From Gymnogyps californianus (taxonomy: Eukaryota > Chordata > Aves > Accipitriformes > Cathartidae), in the NCBI RefSeq assembly GCF_018139145.2, contig NC_059480.1, positions 12,586,428-12,650,427 on the forward strand: a stretch of 64,000 nucleotides of DNA. Direction: 5' to 3'. Each line of letters starts with the position of its first letter. Position 1 is the stretch's first letter. Below the pieces are notes generated by a model that saw only the letters and a program-made list of their open reading frames with translations, was not told the origin of the DNA and did no database searches. Below, in pieces: positions 1 to 13,214 of the stretch. The position numbers were made by a program, and so were the translations under genes.

Positions 1-2335
1 GGCAGAACAGCCCACCTGCAAGTCTCAGATTCTACACCATACAGTATCCTTGTGTTAATGAACATTGTTAATATTGTGAAGGTGGTAAGTTCTAAGTTGG
101 GAAACTGAATTCAGGATGCCTGTATATGCACATGTATAGGATTTTAATCCATATATAGTGCTGGCACATTAGCATGCCTTACTTTCATAATCAAATACCA
201 ATTTTTCCATTGATTCCCCACATCTACAGGCTTCTGCTCTCAGTTTACATGCCCTGAAATGTTTACCCTGGGTCCCCTCATTGCTATTTGAACATCCCTT
301 TGCTCAGGCAGTTCCAGTCTTCCCTTGCCACTAGCCAGGCACAGTTCTTCTCCCTTCCTGCCTCACTGACACCAGACACAACATCTAAATCTGTTTACCC
401 CTTCTTGGTTCAGCTTCTGTCTCTTCTGAGTTTGACTCATATGATGTCCTCTTCTGTACTGCCCAGCAATAAGCAAAGATGACAATGCCATTGCAGACAA
501 GACAGTTGGCAAGTATCTGAAAAATGTAGCCTAAAGTTGAACCACAGACAGGTTGTTTGCTGGGGCTAAGGAGGCTGAGCAATTCAAATAGGGGCTGTGG
601 GAGGGTACAGCCTGCTCAATAGCAGCAGGACCTTCAGAATTTAGCTCTTGAAACGGAAGAGGGGTTTTTGTGAAAGTGTGTGAAGAGCCAATTTTTCAAA
701 GTTTCACAGTGTGATCTAGTTTAGGCTGGAGTTTCAAAGAAATGGCAAAAGGCTTCTCCAGGGTGGAATATGAGATCTTTGCTCGAAGTATAGTGCATTT
801 AAAAATAATCTCATGAGGACTTATCAGGAACAAAAACGTGGAATTGTGTGATTTTTATTTTTTTCTGCAAAACATTATGCCTGAAACAAACATCTGTTAT
901 GGAGATTTTCCTCCTATATAGCTACTGTTTCACAAAAACACAGGTAACCTGAACCAGACTTTTCAAGTGGGAAGTCTCAGGTAATCTTGATGAGAAACAC
1001 TACTGCCACTAACCGTATTGCAGGACATTTAGGATTTCCATTATGCAGAAAATTCTGAGATTTTGAAATAGTTTTTGTCGTATCAGGATGAAAAATCAGA
1101 ATCTCAATTTCTGTTTTCAGCCAATAAGCATCAAATGACCATACTCTGTTAAACTGATACGTTCTGTCCAAATTTTGAGAATGTTGGTAAAAATCACTAT
1201 TTAACTTTTTGATAAAATGGCATTAGCATGTTCAAATAGGGAAAAATATTCTGGCAGAAATGTGGTGGCTGTTTTGACTCAGACTTAAAGGAGGTTCACT
1301 TTTCTTTGGAGGAACAGAGTCCTAGTCCAGCTGTGGCTCTGCTGAAAAGCATAGTAGTAAGTGAGAAATAACTTGTAATTGGGTGGGGGGCGATGACAAA
1401 CAACCAAACCTGACCACAACAACAAAAAAACCCCAAACCAAACACCTCCCATGCCCCCTAACAAAGCAGATGATGTGGCCACAGTTAGAAATACATATGG
1501 CAGCTCTGCTTCAGCTCTCTAAAGCCCTGCGTTTGGCCCAGAAGGTGTTTTGCCTTTTGCCTCACCACACAATGGGGGCTCTGTAACTCAAGGTAATCCC
1601 ATCCTCCCCAAAGGCAAATATGCTCACGCTGTAATATTTACTGTTAAAAATCCCCAAAGTACAGGAATTCTTGTGATACTAGTTAAAATTACATATAGCA
1701 ATTTTTCCAGAGACTGTTTTCTTACATTGAACTGTGCTGTAAATACACATTTGTTAAAAGTATGTTATTTAATATTCTATTGCTAGGTGCTATATTTCTG
1801 CTGTAGTCATAAGCCTCTAGAGGTTAATGTCACCACTCCCAGAATCTATCCTTTGTGTGACATTTTTAAGATTTCTTGAGGTTTGCAGCCTTTTATTTCA
1901 AAGTGTCCCTTTCATGAATATTTTTATTTAAGTCTGAGTTTGTAAATTAGTTATGTCATGAGTTTAATATTACTGTTGTATTTATGAGGAAACATACATA
2001 AGAAAGGTATCAAAGAAAAGATGTCACTGCTGTTCAATCTTCTGTAGTAAGGACAAATGATGTTTTGTTCCTTGGTAGTTATTCTTTTTAAAAAGAGAAT
2101 GGTTTTGATATTAGCTATATGATAGCCTAAAAAGCAAACATTTCCATTTTGGTAGTGTTTGAGTGGGAGCAGGCAAACCATGAAACTTTGATTATCTGGT
2201 TAAGTTCAGCATGTGGCTGGCTGCTGCTAACAGCTGACTGAGATTATTTGGTTACAACAGCTTGTGTGCATGACTGAGCTGGTGAGGCACAGATATCTCC
2301 AGGTCTTAAGTGCATGCACAGCGGATTAAAATCAC
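1..2335. other. Noncoding stretch, no gene seen
   Basis: AT-rich unique-looking DNA. Open frames are 60-80 codons, scattered over all frames and without splice or family support. The only distinct feature is the A/C-rich tract near 1412. Confidence 0.6.
1412..1450. repeat. A/C-rich low-complexity tract
   Basis: The stretch CCACAACAACAAAAAAACCC and the following bases are almost only A and C. It makes short open frames that are not genes. Confidence 0.65.
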
Positions 2336-2449
2336 CTGAAGAAGGAAAGGTTTTTTTAGAGGGGTCTCTCCTGACTCTTGCAAGAGAGGGTAATGGTTTC
2401 TGATGTACCATGGAACTTTCTTCAGAGGATGGGGATTTATCAGTGTAGA
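2336..2449 (-). other. Exon-like segment, Ser/Lys/Pro-rich frame
   Basis: The acceptor CCCTGCACCTTTCAACTAG and the donor TTCTTCAG|GTGATT frame 114 bases with 37 codons in one phase, including SSMVHQKPLPSLARVRRDPS. The same frame stays open past the donor to a stop at 2246-2244, so it could also be read as a last exon. The phase (two-base entry, one base left) does not join the segments at 14073 or 7774, but fits a weaker segment at 7314-7391. Confidence 0.14.
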
Positions 2450-5400
2450 CTAGTTGAAAGGTGCAGGGCATGGTTATATTAGACTTAATTGTTCGAATAA
2501 CAGGTATATTTTTGAAAAGGCCATGAGATCCACAGTGGCTAAACATGTAAAGATAACCTAATCTGCACTGTGGAGAAAGCTGAGAAGGAATCACTAAATC
2601 TGGTATAAATGATATTTTAATTTATAGTTGTTACTAGTGAATTCTGTTCTAGTTCTTTGTGACTCTTCCTTCTTTTTATGGAGTGGTTTAAAAAAAAAAT
2701 TCCCACTACTGTTGTAACTTAAAATACTAAACAACTGAGGATAAATGGAATCATACTGCAGTCCTGCAAAGTCAAATCAGGTCTCTTTTTTTTAGGTTCA
2801 TTCTCTTTGTCCTTCTCATGTCTGAGAGCAGGGAAGGTGGATGAAAATCAGTGGTAATAAAAACTGGTTCAATGCATCCTTACAGGGAAGTCTGTCTGAC
2901 TGTCAGATTCTAGAGCCAGATGTAGTGTGAGACCCAAAGAATTAACTCTGGCTTTTATGCAGAATATGGCTAAAAATTTGCTGCTTTCAACTTTGAAACT
3001 GGAAGCATTGCAGAAATGTGGGCAAAATGGAGGCAGTTAATAGAATTAATCTTAGTCGGGTCTTTTTTATACACAAATAGCTGCAGACTGAGAAGTGGCT
3101 TGTTCTCTAGTATGCACTGAGTAAAATGTCTGGGATATTTGCAGACCATGGGCTTCTAGTTGTGAGCTCACTGAAGCAGAGGAAAATTGAGACATCTTAC
3201 TCAAGTTATTTGAAGCCTATTATATCCTGAGTATAACACCTCCATGCAAAGAAAAAATCTGAGACATAAATGGAGACTTGCTTATATAATTGCATGGGTA
3301 ATGCAGCTACTTTTGAAAACAGAAGGATAGGGTATGCAAAAGAATAGAAGAATACTCATATAAGATTCAAAAGGAATATATGAACAGGCACTAATGTCAG
3401 ACAAATTAACATTAGACAGAGCTTTTGGAAGATGCAGACTATGTGAGGCAGCTAAAGAGAAGAAAAAACCTCACTGATGTCAGTTGTTTAATACAAGGAA
3501 ATGACCCTCCATCTAAAAAAATCCCCAACCAAAATACAACCAACTAAAAAAAAAAATGCACCAACAGAGATGCATAGGAGTTGGCTACATGCACAATGAA
3601 GAGATAAGACTGTTGTGCTAGTGACATCAGCATTGACATGCATGTGACTCTTCAGAAAAATGTGTGATTCAACGTTGACATCATTGGTAGGATTCATCTC
3701 TCCTATCTTAAGACACCTTATAGTAGGATATCTGAAAGAAATCTAATCTACCAGTCTTACTCTTTCATCAATAAAGAGAAATGGCCAAATCCCAAGGCAG
3801 TTAGTCTCATCCTGCAGTGCTGGAGTTAATTGGAATGAATTGAAACTAGGATGGGTTTCTTTCCCTTTATTGATTATAAAAGTCTGAACAAGTAGATTAG
3901 ACTTAGGTGGCCAATAATGAAGTATCTAAAGTTTGGTGAAATGAATCTCACTTCAGGACATAACAAAACAGAACCCCTGATGCAAAATATAGGAAACCAA
4001 ACACATTCTCCATACCAAGGAAACTAGGAGTGTATGAAAGGCATCCATTTGCATAATTAGAAAATACTATATTAAATACCTTTAGAAGAAAAAAGATAAA
4101 ATAATGTAAACTTCTGTGTAATATGGCATCAAAGCCAGCAGCAGAAACAAACTTTAAAATCATTAAGCTTGTGAAAAACCTGAATGACCATGGAATTCAT
4201 AAAAAGAAATTTCACCTCAGAGGAAACTTAAAGATTTCCTGGCATGTTTGAAGGCATAGAAAATTTCTCAGGACATTGCAAAACTGGTCTACCTGTGGCT
4301 TGGCAATAGGGTTTCTTTTCCTGCAGAAAAGGAACTTCTGCATATGGTACATCTTTAGCATGATTACAAAACTGGAGATACCATTGGCATGAGTAAGCTA
4401 AATTATTGCATTAGAAAGGATGAACACTGGTGTGACCTGGCTGTGCATAGACCCTTAAGGCCTTAAGACTCTGCCAGCTGCCTCAGATGAGATCAGTTAC
4501 AAGCTCTTCACATGAAGTGCATTCATCGTATAAAATGCTTCGGCCCTGGTACTGGCAGAGAGAATGAATGTAGAAGAGCAAGCAAGTTAGCAGGGATTTC
4601 TGCACAGTGTGGAAGATTACATTTCATGAGAATGTCCTTGGCATCACCATCTGCCCGAGAAGTATTACAGAAAACAGATGTGTGAAGAATGAGGACTGGC
4701 AGTGGTTATGTGCCTTGCTAATGACAATCTAATACCAGTGGCACCACAAATCTAATCATTTCCAAGATGCAGGGAGAGTAAACCTTACACGCAGTGAAGT
4801 ACAAGTACAAATTGGTTTTGATCAAGTGAATTACTTCAATTCCATCATAGAGGAAGAGAGAAAAGGTCTGATCCAAATGAAGTGAAAGCTATAAAGCTTT
4901 TAAAAACTTCTCATCAATAAATTATATCGGGTACAATGAACTTACACCTACTAAGACAGGTACTGAGGATAGCAATGGTTGTAGTGCCTCTACCCTGGGA
5001 GAGGAGAACTTGGGGACCAGGAGGCTGGTGGAAGGGAGTGGGTAGCAAGAGAGTAGTGTGAACAAGACTTTCCAAACAAGATGGGCATCATTCTGCTCAA
5101 ACTAAAATCCAGTGAAAGCAAGGCAATAAAATGGCTGCTAGAACTTTGTAAGCAACAGCTGGAGTAATATTCTCGCTATGGCCCTCTGGTGACATGGATT
5201 GAGAGCTGAAGCCAGTGCACCAAAATTATACTCAAATAGGAAAATTATTTGGCATTTTTCAGGAAGTCAGATCAGGTATTTCATAATTACATAGATATAG
5301 CTGCATAATAACAGTTAAAATAGTTCACAGATCTGTGGAGATGGTTTTTGACAAATCTCCAGCTTCTGCATTACCAAGATTCAGAGGATGCTCTCACAGT

Positions 5401-8317
5401 TATAATGGTACAACTTGAAAGGGAAATATGATCCCCTATTGGAAAATCCTGTAAAGAACTTATTTTCTTGCACAATTTTGTTGAAGGATGAGCTATGAAC
5501 ATGGAAGAATGCTTGGAGGAACAATGCGTCTCATATTCTGATGCTTGCTTGTGTTTGTAAAGATGGTAAAGATGCTAATAAAAACAGAGAAACAAAAGTG
5601 ATAATTCACTATCTTTTAGAAAAAAAAAATAGGATGATCTGTATAAAAAGAACAGAATCTCTCTTCCTCTATCAGAAGAGTGTGGAATAAGGAGTAAGGA
5701 GATGAGTGTCATGCCAGAAGGGAAGAGAACAGTAGCTCCAAAGAAAATGAAAATTCTGAAAAAGTGGTTTTGAGGACTGGTTGGTACAGTAGTGAAGATA
5801 GACTAGAGAGTTATTCTCTTGGCCTAGTATGAGTGTACAGACAGAGCTGTGATCAGGGATGTGTATATCCCTATAGAGCATAAAAGCAGGGCACCAAGGT
5901 GACCTGTGCTGGGTAAAGCCCATGACAAAGCTGACAGCAACAGAATAACATACAATGTATTCATGAAAATATATTCTTGCTTATTTGTACAGTTGTGAGA
6001 AACCATACTCATTCCAGATATGGAAGTAGATTCAAAACCTGTGTGACAAGATCAGGACATGGTTTAGCACTTTTGTGGAAGAGTATTTTACTCAGTAATG
6101 TGTTGTACTTCTGGCCAGTTAGTTAATGAGTAAGAGATGCTGGGAGTGACTTAAAAGCAATCTTACTCTCCCTATGCTGAGCTGCTAAGAGCAGCATAGC
6201 CTTTATAAAGCCTTGCTAATAGGAAGCTTGTTTAGTTTAATATATCCTCTGAGAATCTCTAGTCCTGCAAGCAGATTAGTCCAAAGATTTTTCTTCAGAT
6301 TCTCCAGCAGCTTTTTCCAATGTGTAACCCATGTTATAAGCACAGTTAGCTAGCTGGATGAAGTTGGAAGTCTCTAATAGGTTTGTGAAGAAAGCACATC
6401 AAGAAGTGGAGGGCTGTGTTGAGGAAGGGGAGACATATTGCACAGGCATAGGTTCTGCTGTAATCCAAAGAAAGCCTTCTGGCAAGCCAGATCTTTGCTT
6501 TTGTAAAGATACTTTAAAACAGAGAAAGACCAGTTAGAAAACCCTTATGATACAGTGTTCTGTAAGAGGCATGCAAATTTCAGTGCAAAGAACAATTGAG
6601 GATAATGAATTATGGCAGATATCCTAGAAAAAAAAAAAAGATTTTTACTGAACGAGGATAATAGCAGCTTTTATACTGCTAGATGTGAAAAATGTGAGGT
6701 ATTTATCCTAATATTACAGTTTAATTCTAAATAGATAAACCAGGATATTTTGTTTAGGAACAGTGGCAGATTAAAAGAACAGTCCAGAGGATACATATTA
6801 AGACATCAAACTGCCTTTTGGTGAGCGGAGAAGCTTATCAAATATAAAACAGAAATAGGAAAAACTAGCACTAGACTTCCAGTTGGGATAGTTCATCTCA
6901 CTGCTGCTATCACCGTACTAGTCTGGAGCAGGATCACCAAACTCTTACTATCTGTCTTTGTACGAAAGACTTTCCTGTGAGCCTGTGAATGCTAGAGAAA
7001 AGTATGTTGAGTGAGGACAGTGTGCTGTGATGGAGAAAGCTTGAGACACATGGGGCAGGGGGCGGGTGAGGTGGGAACAAGATAGATTTTTGCAAGTGTG
7101 ACAAGTGACTTCTATGGTTCTGTTAGAAATATAGTTGAACAAAGGTGGGAAAACAAGATTATTTTTGCTAGAGTGAAGATTTGAAGGGCATACAGTTTTG
7201 CGAAGCTATGGTATTCCAGATGAGAAGCTGCAATGAGAATTTCTAAGCCTTTCTTCTGTTTTACTACTTTTTTAAAGGAATGTGGGAACTTAATGAAATT
7301 AAAGGGCACTCACTTTCAGGCAAACAAAGATGTATGATTTTACAGCAGGTATTCAAGGTGCAGCAATCATTGCCTGAAGAAATCATGGAGCCTGTGATAA
7401 AGGGAAGTGTAATCTGATACTGTAACGCAATTACAGCTGTGCCAGCCAAGACAACAGCAGGTGCCAGACCTTAGGCCTCTGGGAGCGGTGAGGGAATTCC
7501 CCCACTCTTTTTCCATATGCACAAGATGTACTTGGAAGGTTTTATTTCTTCCATCTGCTGCTGGAACATCAGCATGATGGTATATAATGGATCTGCCACA
7601 GTACGAGGAAATCTGTGCCCTTGTAATGTTGCCATTGCTGTGTTTGGCTAAAGTATAAAATGCTTTTGTAATTCTTTTTAATGGATTATTTTGATGTGTT
7701 ATTAGAGATGTTGCAGGTATTAGTCAGGCATCAGTTTCAGAGAGGTTAAGCTAGTCTCTTAAAGCTTGCCTACCTCAGGTCTGACAGTTCATTATGTTTC
7801 CAGTGAAAGATTCTGAAAACAGATTATGAAAGATATTTTTGTTTTAATTTGGCGTCATTTCCTTCTATTTATTGGTGCAATACACAGTGCACATGTACCA
7901 ATGCTGGCACTGACCCAAATACAGGCAATAATAGAGGTGGGGAAAAGTACAGTGTAGCATGAATGAGCATGAGATTTTCTCATTCTCAGTGTTTCATTAG
8001 GGATGGAGAGGTCAGCTATTGGGGTTTCAGTCATGAGTTGCTCATAATACAAAAGCCAGCTATACTGTGTATGAGCAATTGTAGCTGTTCTGTGAATGTG
8101 ATTTGGTTAAGAAACACATTCATTGAGGTCACTGCTTTTCTTTTCCTTTCCTACCTCTGACAACTCCTGCACTCAACTCCTAATCCAGATCTGATTTCAA
8201 AACTGTTTGCCACTCAGATTTCACCTTAATGGCTCGTTTCCAAATACCTTGACATTTTAATTGATTTAGACCTAGATTTGTATTCAAAAGCCTAACTCTA
8301 TGTGCACTTATGTTCAG
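2450..8317. other. Noncoding stretch with weak exon-like pieces
   Basis: Mostly unremarkable. Two weak minus-strand splice-bounded pieces lie at 7314-7391 (Cys-rich frame, GTGAGT donor) and 7774-7812 (39 bases reading IFHWKHNELSDL). Neither joins the other in phase. A frame of about 117 codons without a stop at roughly 7390-7730 (minus) has no splice support. Confidence 0.5.
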
Positions 8318-8323
8318 TTTATT
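8318..8323 (-). terminator. Candidate poly(A) signal AATAAA
   Basis: The plus strand reads TTTATT, giving AATAAA on the minus strand about 100 bases after the possible stop codon at 8420. A GTGCACATAGAGTT stretch follows. The hexamer is common in AT-rich DNA, so it matters only if the terminal exon is real. Confidence 0.15.
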
Positions 8324-8419
8324 TCCTTTTTTCACAGCTATTTTTTCCCCCACATAAAACCGATTTAATCACTTGCTTATCTCTTCTTTTTTTTTGGTAG
8401 AGGTATGGCCTGTTGTGAT

Positions 8420-8510
8420 TCAGTGAACTTTAAAATTATTGCTTGGCTGTTGATGACAGCTTGGTTGGATGACAGCATTTGGATAGCTAAGCCTATTGAT
8501 CTGTTTACCC
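8420..8510 (-). other. Possible terminal coding segment with downstream poly(A) signal
   Basis: A strong acceptor (TTCCTTCTTATGCTCTCTTCACAG) opens a segment that, entered after one base, codes 29 residues rich in Gln, Asn and Pro, then a TGA at 8422-8420. AATAAA lies about 100 bases on (minus strand, plus 8318-8323). This is the arrangement of a last exon. The frame phase suits the segment at 14073-14168. A different frame here is open for 83 codons but has no donor. Confidence 0.17.
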
Positions 8511-10154
8511 CTGTGAAGAGAGCATAAGAAGGAATTTGGTCACTTGAAGGCACTTGACCTCTCCAAGTTCTTCCAAAATTTTGTTGTATGTAGAAGGGAC
8601 CTGTTTTCAGCAGTGCAGTTAACTCCATCTAGCATGTTTACATAGCTCTGCAGTCTGCTGTGGAAGGGAGACAAAGCATGGTCCTTTCTTCTCTTGGGCT
8701 TCAGCTTTCAGGATTTATGTTAGCAGCTTGCTTGCTTTGGCTTCCAGGGATGCCTATGACTAAGACCTGGCAGATGTCAAAATGACTTCTAAGCCTGTGA
8801 GAGGAGCATGGATAGCCTGGCCCTGTAAGTAACTGATCTTCTGCAATGGCACGGCTAGAGCTAATTCAGTAACAACCAGAGCACTCTAGAGGACAGAAGA
8901 TCAAGCAAACAACTGAAGTCTTGTCTGGACCTGTATTTCTCAAAGTGTGAAAGAGCTTTGAGCAGCAGCAGGTACGACATGCCTCCTGCTTTTCATATGA
9001 GCTAAGGCAATGGACCAGACTCGCTGTGTGTGAACTGCAAGAGTCCTGTAAGGTGTTTGGAAGTGAAAATCTGAATACAATATAGGTTAGTTTGATTTGC
9101 CCTTCTGAGGTGGTGTCAGTTGTGTGGTCTAAGGGCTGAATTGTTCATGTTGAAGTATAATAAGCTCTTGTCTAGAGCTTCACCATTAAGACTCCTAAGG
9201 CAAGGCATTCCCTGGCATGTCAACCAGTGACTGAGGTAATGTAGTCCTCCAAGCTCCTGTCAGAGGTATGCAATACTGCCACAGGCACCTGAATTAGCAA
9301 GGCTTTCCAGTACTCTGGTATGGACCACTACATCTAGATTTCTGACTTGTTAATAATCCAAATTGAAGGTTACCTATTATTTATTAGGAGGTTGATAACC
9401 TCTAATAGTTTTTTGAATCAAAATCCATGATGGTACCTTAATAAAAACCAACCCCCCCCAACCCCAAAACAAAAAAAACCCCAACCTCCCAAAAAACCTG
9501 TAGAAAGTGTGGAAACTTAAAACATATTGCTAAGCTCACTGGATATCTTAGCAGTAGCAGTCATTTTTGAGTACTTACTGCAGTGTTACATAAAATTCAT
9601 TATAGAAATGGCTGGCATCAAGGTACTCTCTTAGAAGATACAGAGCTTGCAGTGCTCTACTAGGAAATGTGCTGCCTGGTTAAAGTCAAATTCTTCTAGC
9701 AAAAATGAAAAAGAAATAGGGAAGAGAAAAGGGTCAAATGTTTTGGTTTTTGGCAAAATTGGAAATTATTATTATCTTGCACTAGACATTGAAATTTTCA
9801 AGAAATTATTTTAAACTAGACTACATTTATCTTCACCCTGTTTACTGTGGAATCTGGAGACTAAGTATCAAATAGGCTTAATATTGCAAATTGTCAAAAA
9901 TTATAAAAAAAAAGACCAGCCCAGTATTAGTGAATCACAATTAGTTTAAAAATCACATAATATAAATTTTAAAAATAAACTCTTATTTTCTGGTGTTTGG
10001 TACTAGAAACCTTCTCCAACCTCTAATATAGGCCTTGGAGACAGACCATTTTAGGCTGTATTTGGAACTTTTTTCCTGTGGCTTTCAAGGAAGAAAACTG
10101 TAACACAGTGACAATAACACCTATTTGACCTACATATAAGGCTGAGAACGTTTT
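8511..10154. other. Noncoding stretch, no gene seen
   Basis: No repeat family or splice-bounded frame recognised apart from the A/C-rich tract near 9444. Confidence 0.55.
9444..9500. repeat. A/C-rich low-complexity tract
   Basis: Runs of A and C (AACCAACCCCCCCCAACCCC type) with almost no G or T. A similar but shorter tract lies at 1412-1450. Confidence 0.7.
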
Positions 10155-10830
10155 TATAGAAAACAGATCTTGTCAGACAAATCTAACTTTATCCTTGGAT
10201 GAAATTACAAGTTTGATAAAAATGACCTGCCTTTAATAGGCTTTGTTAAAGCATTTGGAATGGCATTATGATAAAAAATTAGCTCTCTACAGTATCAATA
10301 AGACATGCATTAAATTGACTAAGAATTGGCTGGTTGATAGACCTGAAATAGTAATTGCCAGTGGAGAACTGCCACGGATTGGTGAGTGTTTCAATGCAGG
10401 TTTTAGAGGGGTCAATAGAAAATTTGATATTCAATAATTTCACCACTATGAAGTTGCTGATGATAAAACACGTGGATAATGCAGACTAAATCATGATAAG
10501 GACAGAGCAGTCATGTAGACATACTTTGATTGCCTGGGAAGCTGGTCTTGTTCAAATATATTTCCTCTAATAGTGTTCCTGAAAACAAATAAGCAAGGAG
10601 GGCCAAACTTCCCTGCAGTGCTTGTGGGTTGCAGTGCCAAGACTTTTCATGAGCTCCACAGAAAGCGATGCATGCAAACAGTGAGTAGAGAATAAAACTA
10701 GTGTGCCAATGCTTCTGTATTAGACACTAGTGAGACCAGTGCTGGAATACCATGCCTAATGTGGTGGTCCATGTTTTAAAGTGGTTTTCAAAAAGTTGGG
10801 AAGGATGTAAGAAAGAACGTGCCCCCTCAT
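10155..10830 (+). mobile_element. Degraded CR1/L3-type LINE fragment, reverse-transcriptase region
   Basis: The fragment is recognised from its decayed translation. Around 10243-10437 the frame reads a pattern typical of the LINE reverse-transcriptase palm and thumb: a KL..Y.IN stretch, then KNWLVDRPEIVIASGEL, then a GF.GV block where intact elements have GVPQGS. Just upstream, 10165-10250 resembles the segment ending in KAFD. Further on, 10715-10810 (TAGACACTAGTGAGACCAGT onward) resembles the LVRP.LEY part of CR1/L3 elements. Stops and frame changes break it, so it is a dead relic. Assignment to the CR1/L3 group (Jockey superfamily) rests on remembered family features, not a database search. 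Confidence 0.6.
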
Positions 10831-13214
10831 TCTTCCCCCAAAACACTAAAAATGAAGGAAAAGGTAAAATAGTGACTCAATGAACTCTTTAAGTACCTTT
10901 TCATGAAAAAATACATGATACTAGAATGGTTTTTTTAAAAATAAATTAATGCAGACAATTAGCTAAATCTGTGCTAAAAGACACAAAACAGATGTTTTAA
11001 CAGTAACTAACCAGTGGAAAATATTCCTAAGGCAAGTACTGAACTCTCCATTGCTGATATTTTCTCATCAGGAATGGATACCTTCCTGATACCTGGTATC
11101 CTTTAGCTCACACAAGTTTCTGAAATCAATACAGGATGAAATTTAAGAGTCTGATGTCCAGGAGTTCAGACCTGATGATGTAAGGCCCTGTGCAGCCTAA
11201 AATTTAAGCTTTATGAATTTAGTTAACACCTTAGAAGCCCATTGACACTATGGAAGTCATAGAAGTGCTCACCCAAGTTAATTCACTCTGGAAAGATAGT
11301 TGGCTTAGTATCTGAGAAATATTTAATCTTTAACCATCTTTTTTTGTATTTGCTTAATTTCTTATGTGCCTAGTTGTCCCAGGTTCTGTCTGTGTGACTA
11401 CACTTGCTAAACCCTATCTTTCTAAAGCCCTCTCTTTCTAGTTACGTAGTTCTGCTTCATTTAGATTGCTAACGTTCTGTGGAAGCACATCATCTAAGCT
11501 CCTCTTTGTTCTCTACCAGTGAAATAAGTATTTCTTTATCTGTGTGTGAACCTGTAGTTCTTGAATGAGTTTTACAATACTGTATTGGCTTTGTACTCAA
11601 TCATTAGTCAACAACAGACTGCAGAGGACTCTTAACCCATTTAGCATCTTGAGAAAATTGCTGTGTGCAAGGTATTTGGATTTAAAGTAACTTTGATTTT
11701 TTTTTAAACTCCTGTCTCCAACATATATGAATACAATTACAATAATGGACTATTCTCTCTTATTCTGGAAAAATATCTCCAAATCACATTGACTATCTCA
11801 TGGAAATTGACACCAGTTCAAAGATTTGTCTATCTTTGCAGAACTGTGTTTTTAGTACGCTGTGGCAAGGCAGTTGATGGTGCATACGGAAAGCAGTATC
11901 CCAGCCAGGATATGATTAGTGATGGACAGCTTTCAGTGTGTCAAATGCTTATTTTGCTACAGGTGTCACACACAATAGGTGTCCCAGGCGATAGATACCT
12001 TCAGTGCTGTCACAGAAGCTGACTTAAAGCTGTGTTAACTAGACTTGATCTTCACAAACATCATGATGACAAACGTCTGACTGGTGAACAGTAGTAAAAT
12101 TACCAGATTGTGGCAGTATCTACAATACTAGTTTTGTGTATGGCCCTATATCACCCTGGATAGCTGGGACCATCCTCTCTCCGTGCTGTGTCTTTCTTCA
12201 CTCCTGTGCTATTCAGTTCCCACCTAGTGTTTTGCACAGCCTCTGCTTCTCCTGGAGAAGGGCTACTTTTCCCTCCTTTCTGCCTGGCCAGTGGTGCTAC
12301 TTCCTCTGCTCCCCAAAGAGCCAGAGCAAATGCATGTGTGTGGGATCAGCTGGGGATGTCTGGACCTAGGAAAACAGCAGCAAAGAAGGAAGCTCTGTTG
12401 GGGCAGGGTGTTCCTAGTGCCTCTGCCCATGACAACTTCTCTCCTAGGGACAGATGCTCATCTTCTGGGGAGTTAGTGAGATGCAAGAGAGATACTACGT
12501 ATGGTCTCTAGAAACCTGATTAGTTCCTTATCCAGAAGGCATAATAGCATGGCAGTAGCTAGTGTGTGATGTTTTGTGGGTATCAGTATCATTGAAGACT
12601 TTAAATGAGGTTGCCTCTCCTTAGTTTCACTTCAGCAGCCCAAGGGAACCCCCTGAGGGGACAATTTCCTTTCATCCATTTGGATCACTGGCATTGCCAT
12701 GATCCAGATGAGGGATTATGACACCTTTACTAACAAAATATAATTTTTGCCTCTCTAGTTAATAATTTTCTTCCAGAGCACCACTGGAGCAGCTCCCTCT
12801 GCTACTTTTGGCATACACACCTCTAGGCTGCAGACAAGCTCTGTCTGCCCCTTCCTAAATCATGATTTTCTGTATGAGCATGATGGTGGGTGTTATTCTG
12901 GATTGTCATAGTAGCTCTTGACTATTGCATATCCAGGAAAGCTCTTTTTGATCAGAGTGAGAGACTCAAACTACAATTTCTGCGAGATGCTAAATTAACA
13001 TTTATAATAGAAATATCTTTGATTTCTCAAATGAAAATGTTTCTGGGTTTAGATGCCTGACACTTCAATGAAAAGTCAGAATTTTCGAAGGGAATTTTCA
13101 TTCAGTTGAAAGCTGCTTTTTCTGTTGAAAACAGTTTTGAGGGAAAATATTTGACCAGCACAGTTAAGACCCAACTATACATACAAATACAGCTTTGTCT
13201 GACCTAGGATAGTA
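10831..13214. other. Noncoding stretch between the two LINE fragments
   Basis: The segment 12130-12510 is richer in GC and has overlapping plus-strand open frames of up to 107 codons in three phases. None has a family motif or splice frame, so I regard it as unannotated unique DNA. Confidence 0.5.

Noticed and set aside
7314..7391. Minus-strand segment with superb acceptor and GTGAGT donor
   Set aside because: The only open frame is odd (Cys-rich, NDCCTLNTCCKIIHLCLPE) and its phase does not join the neighbouring candidates at 7774 or 14073.
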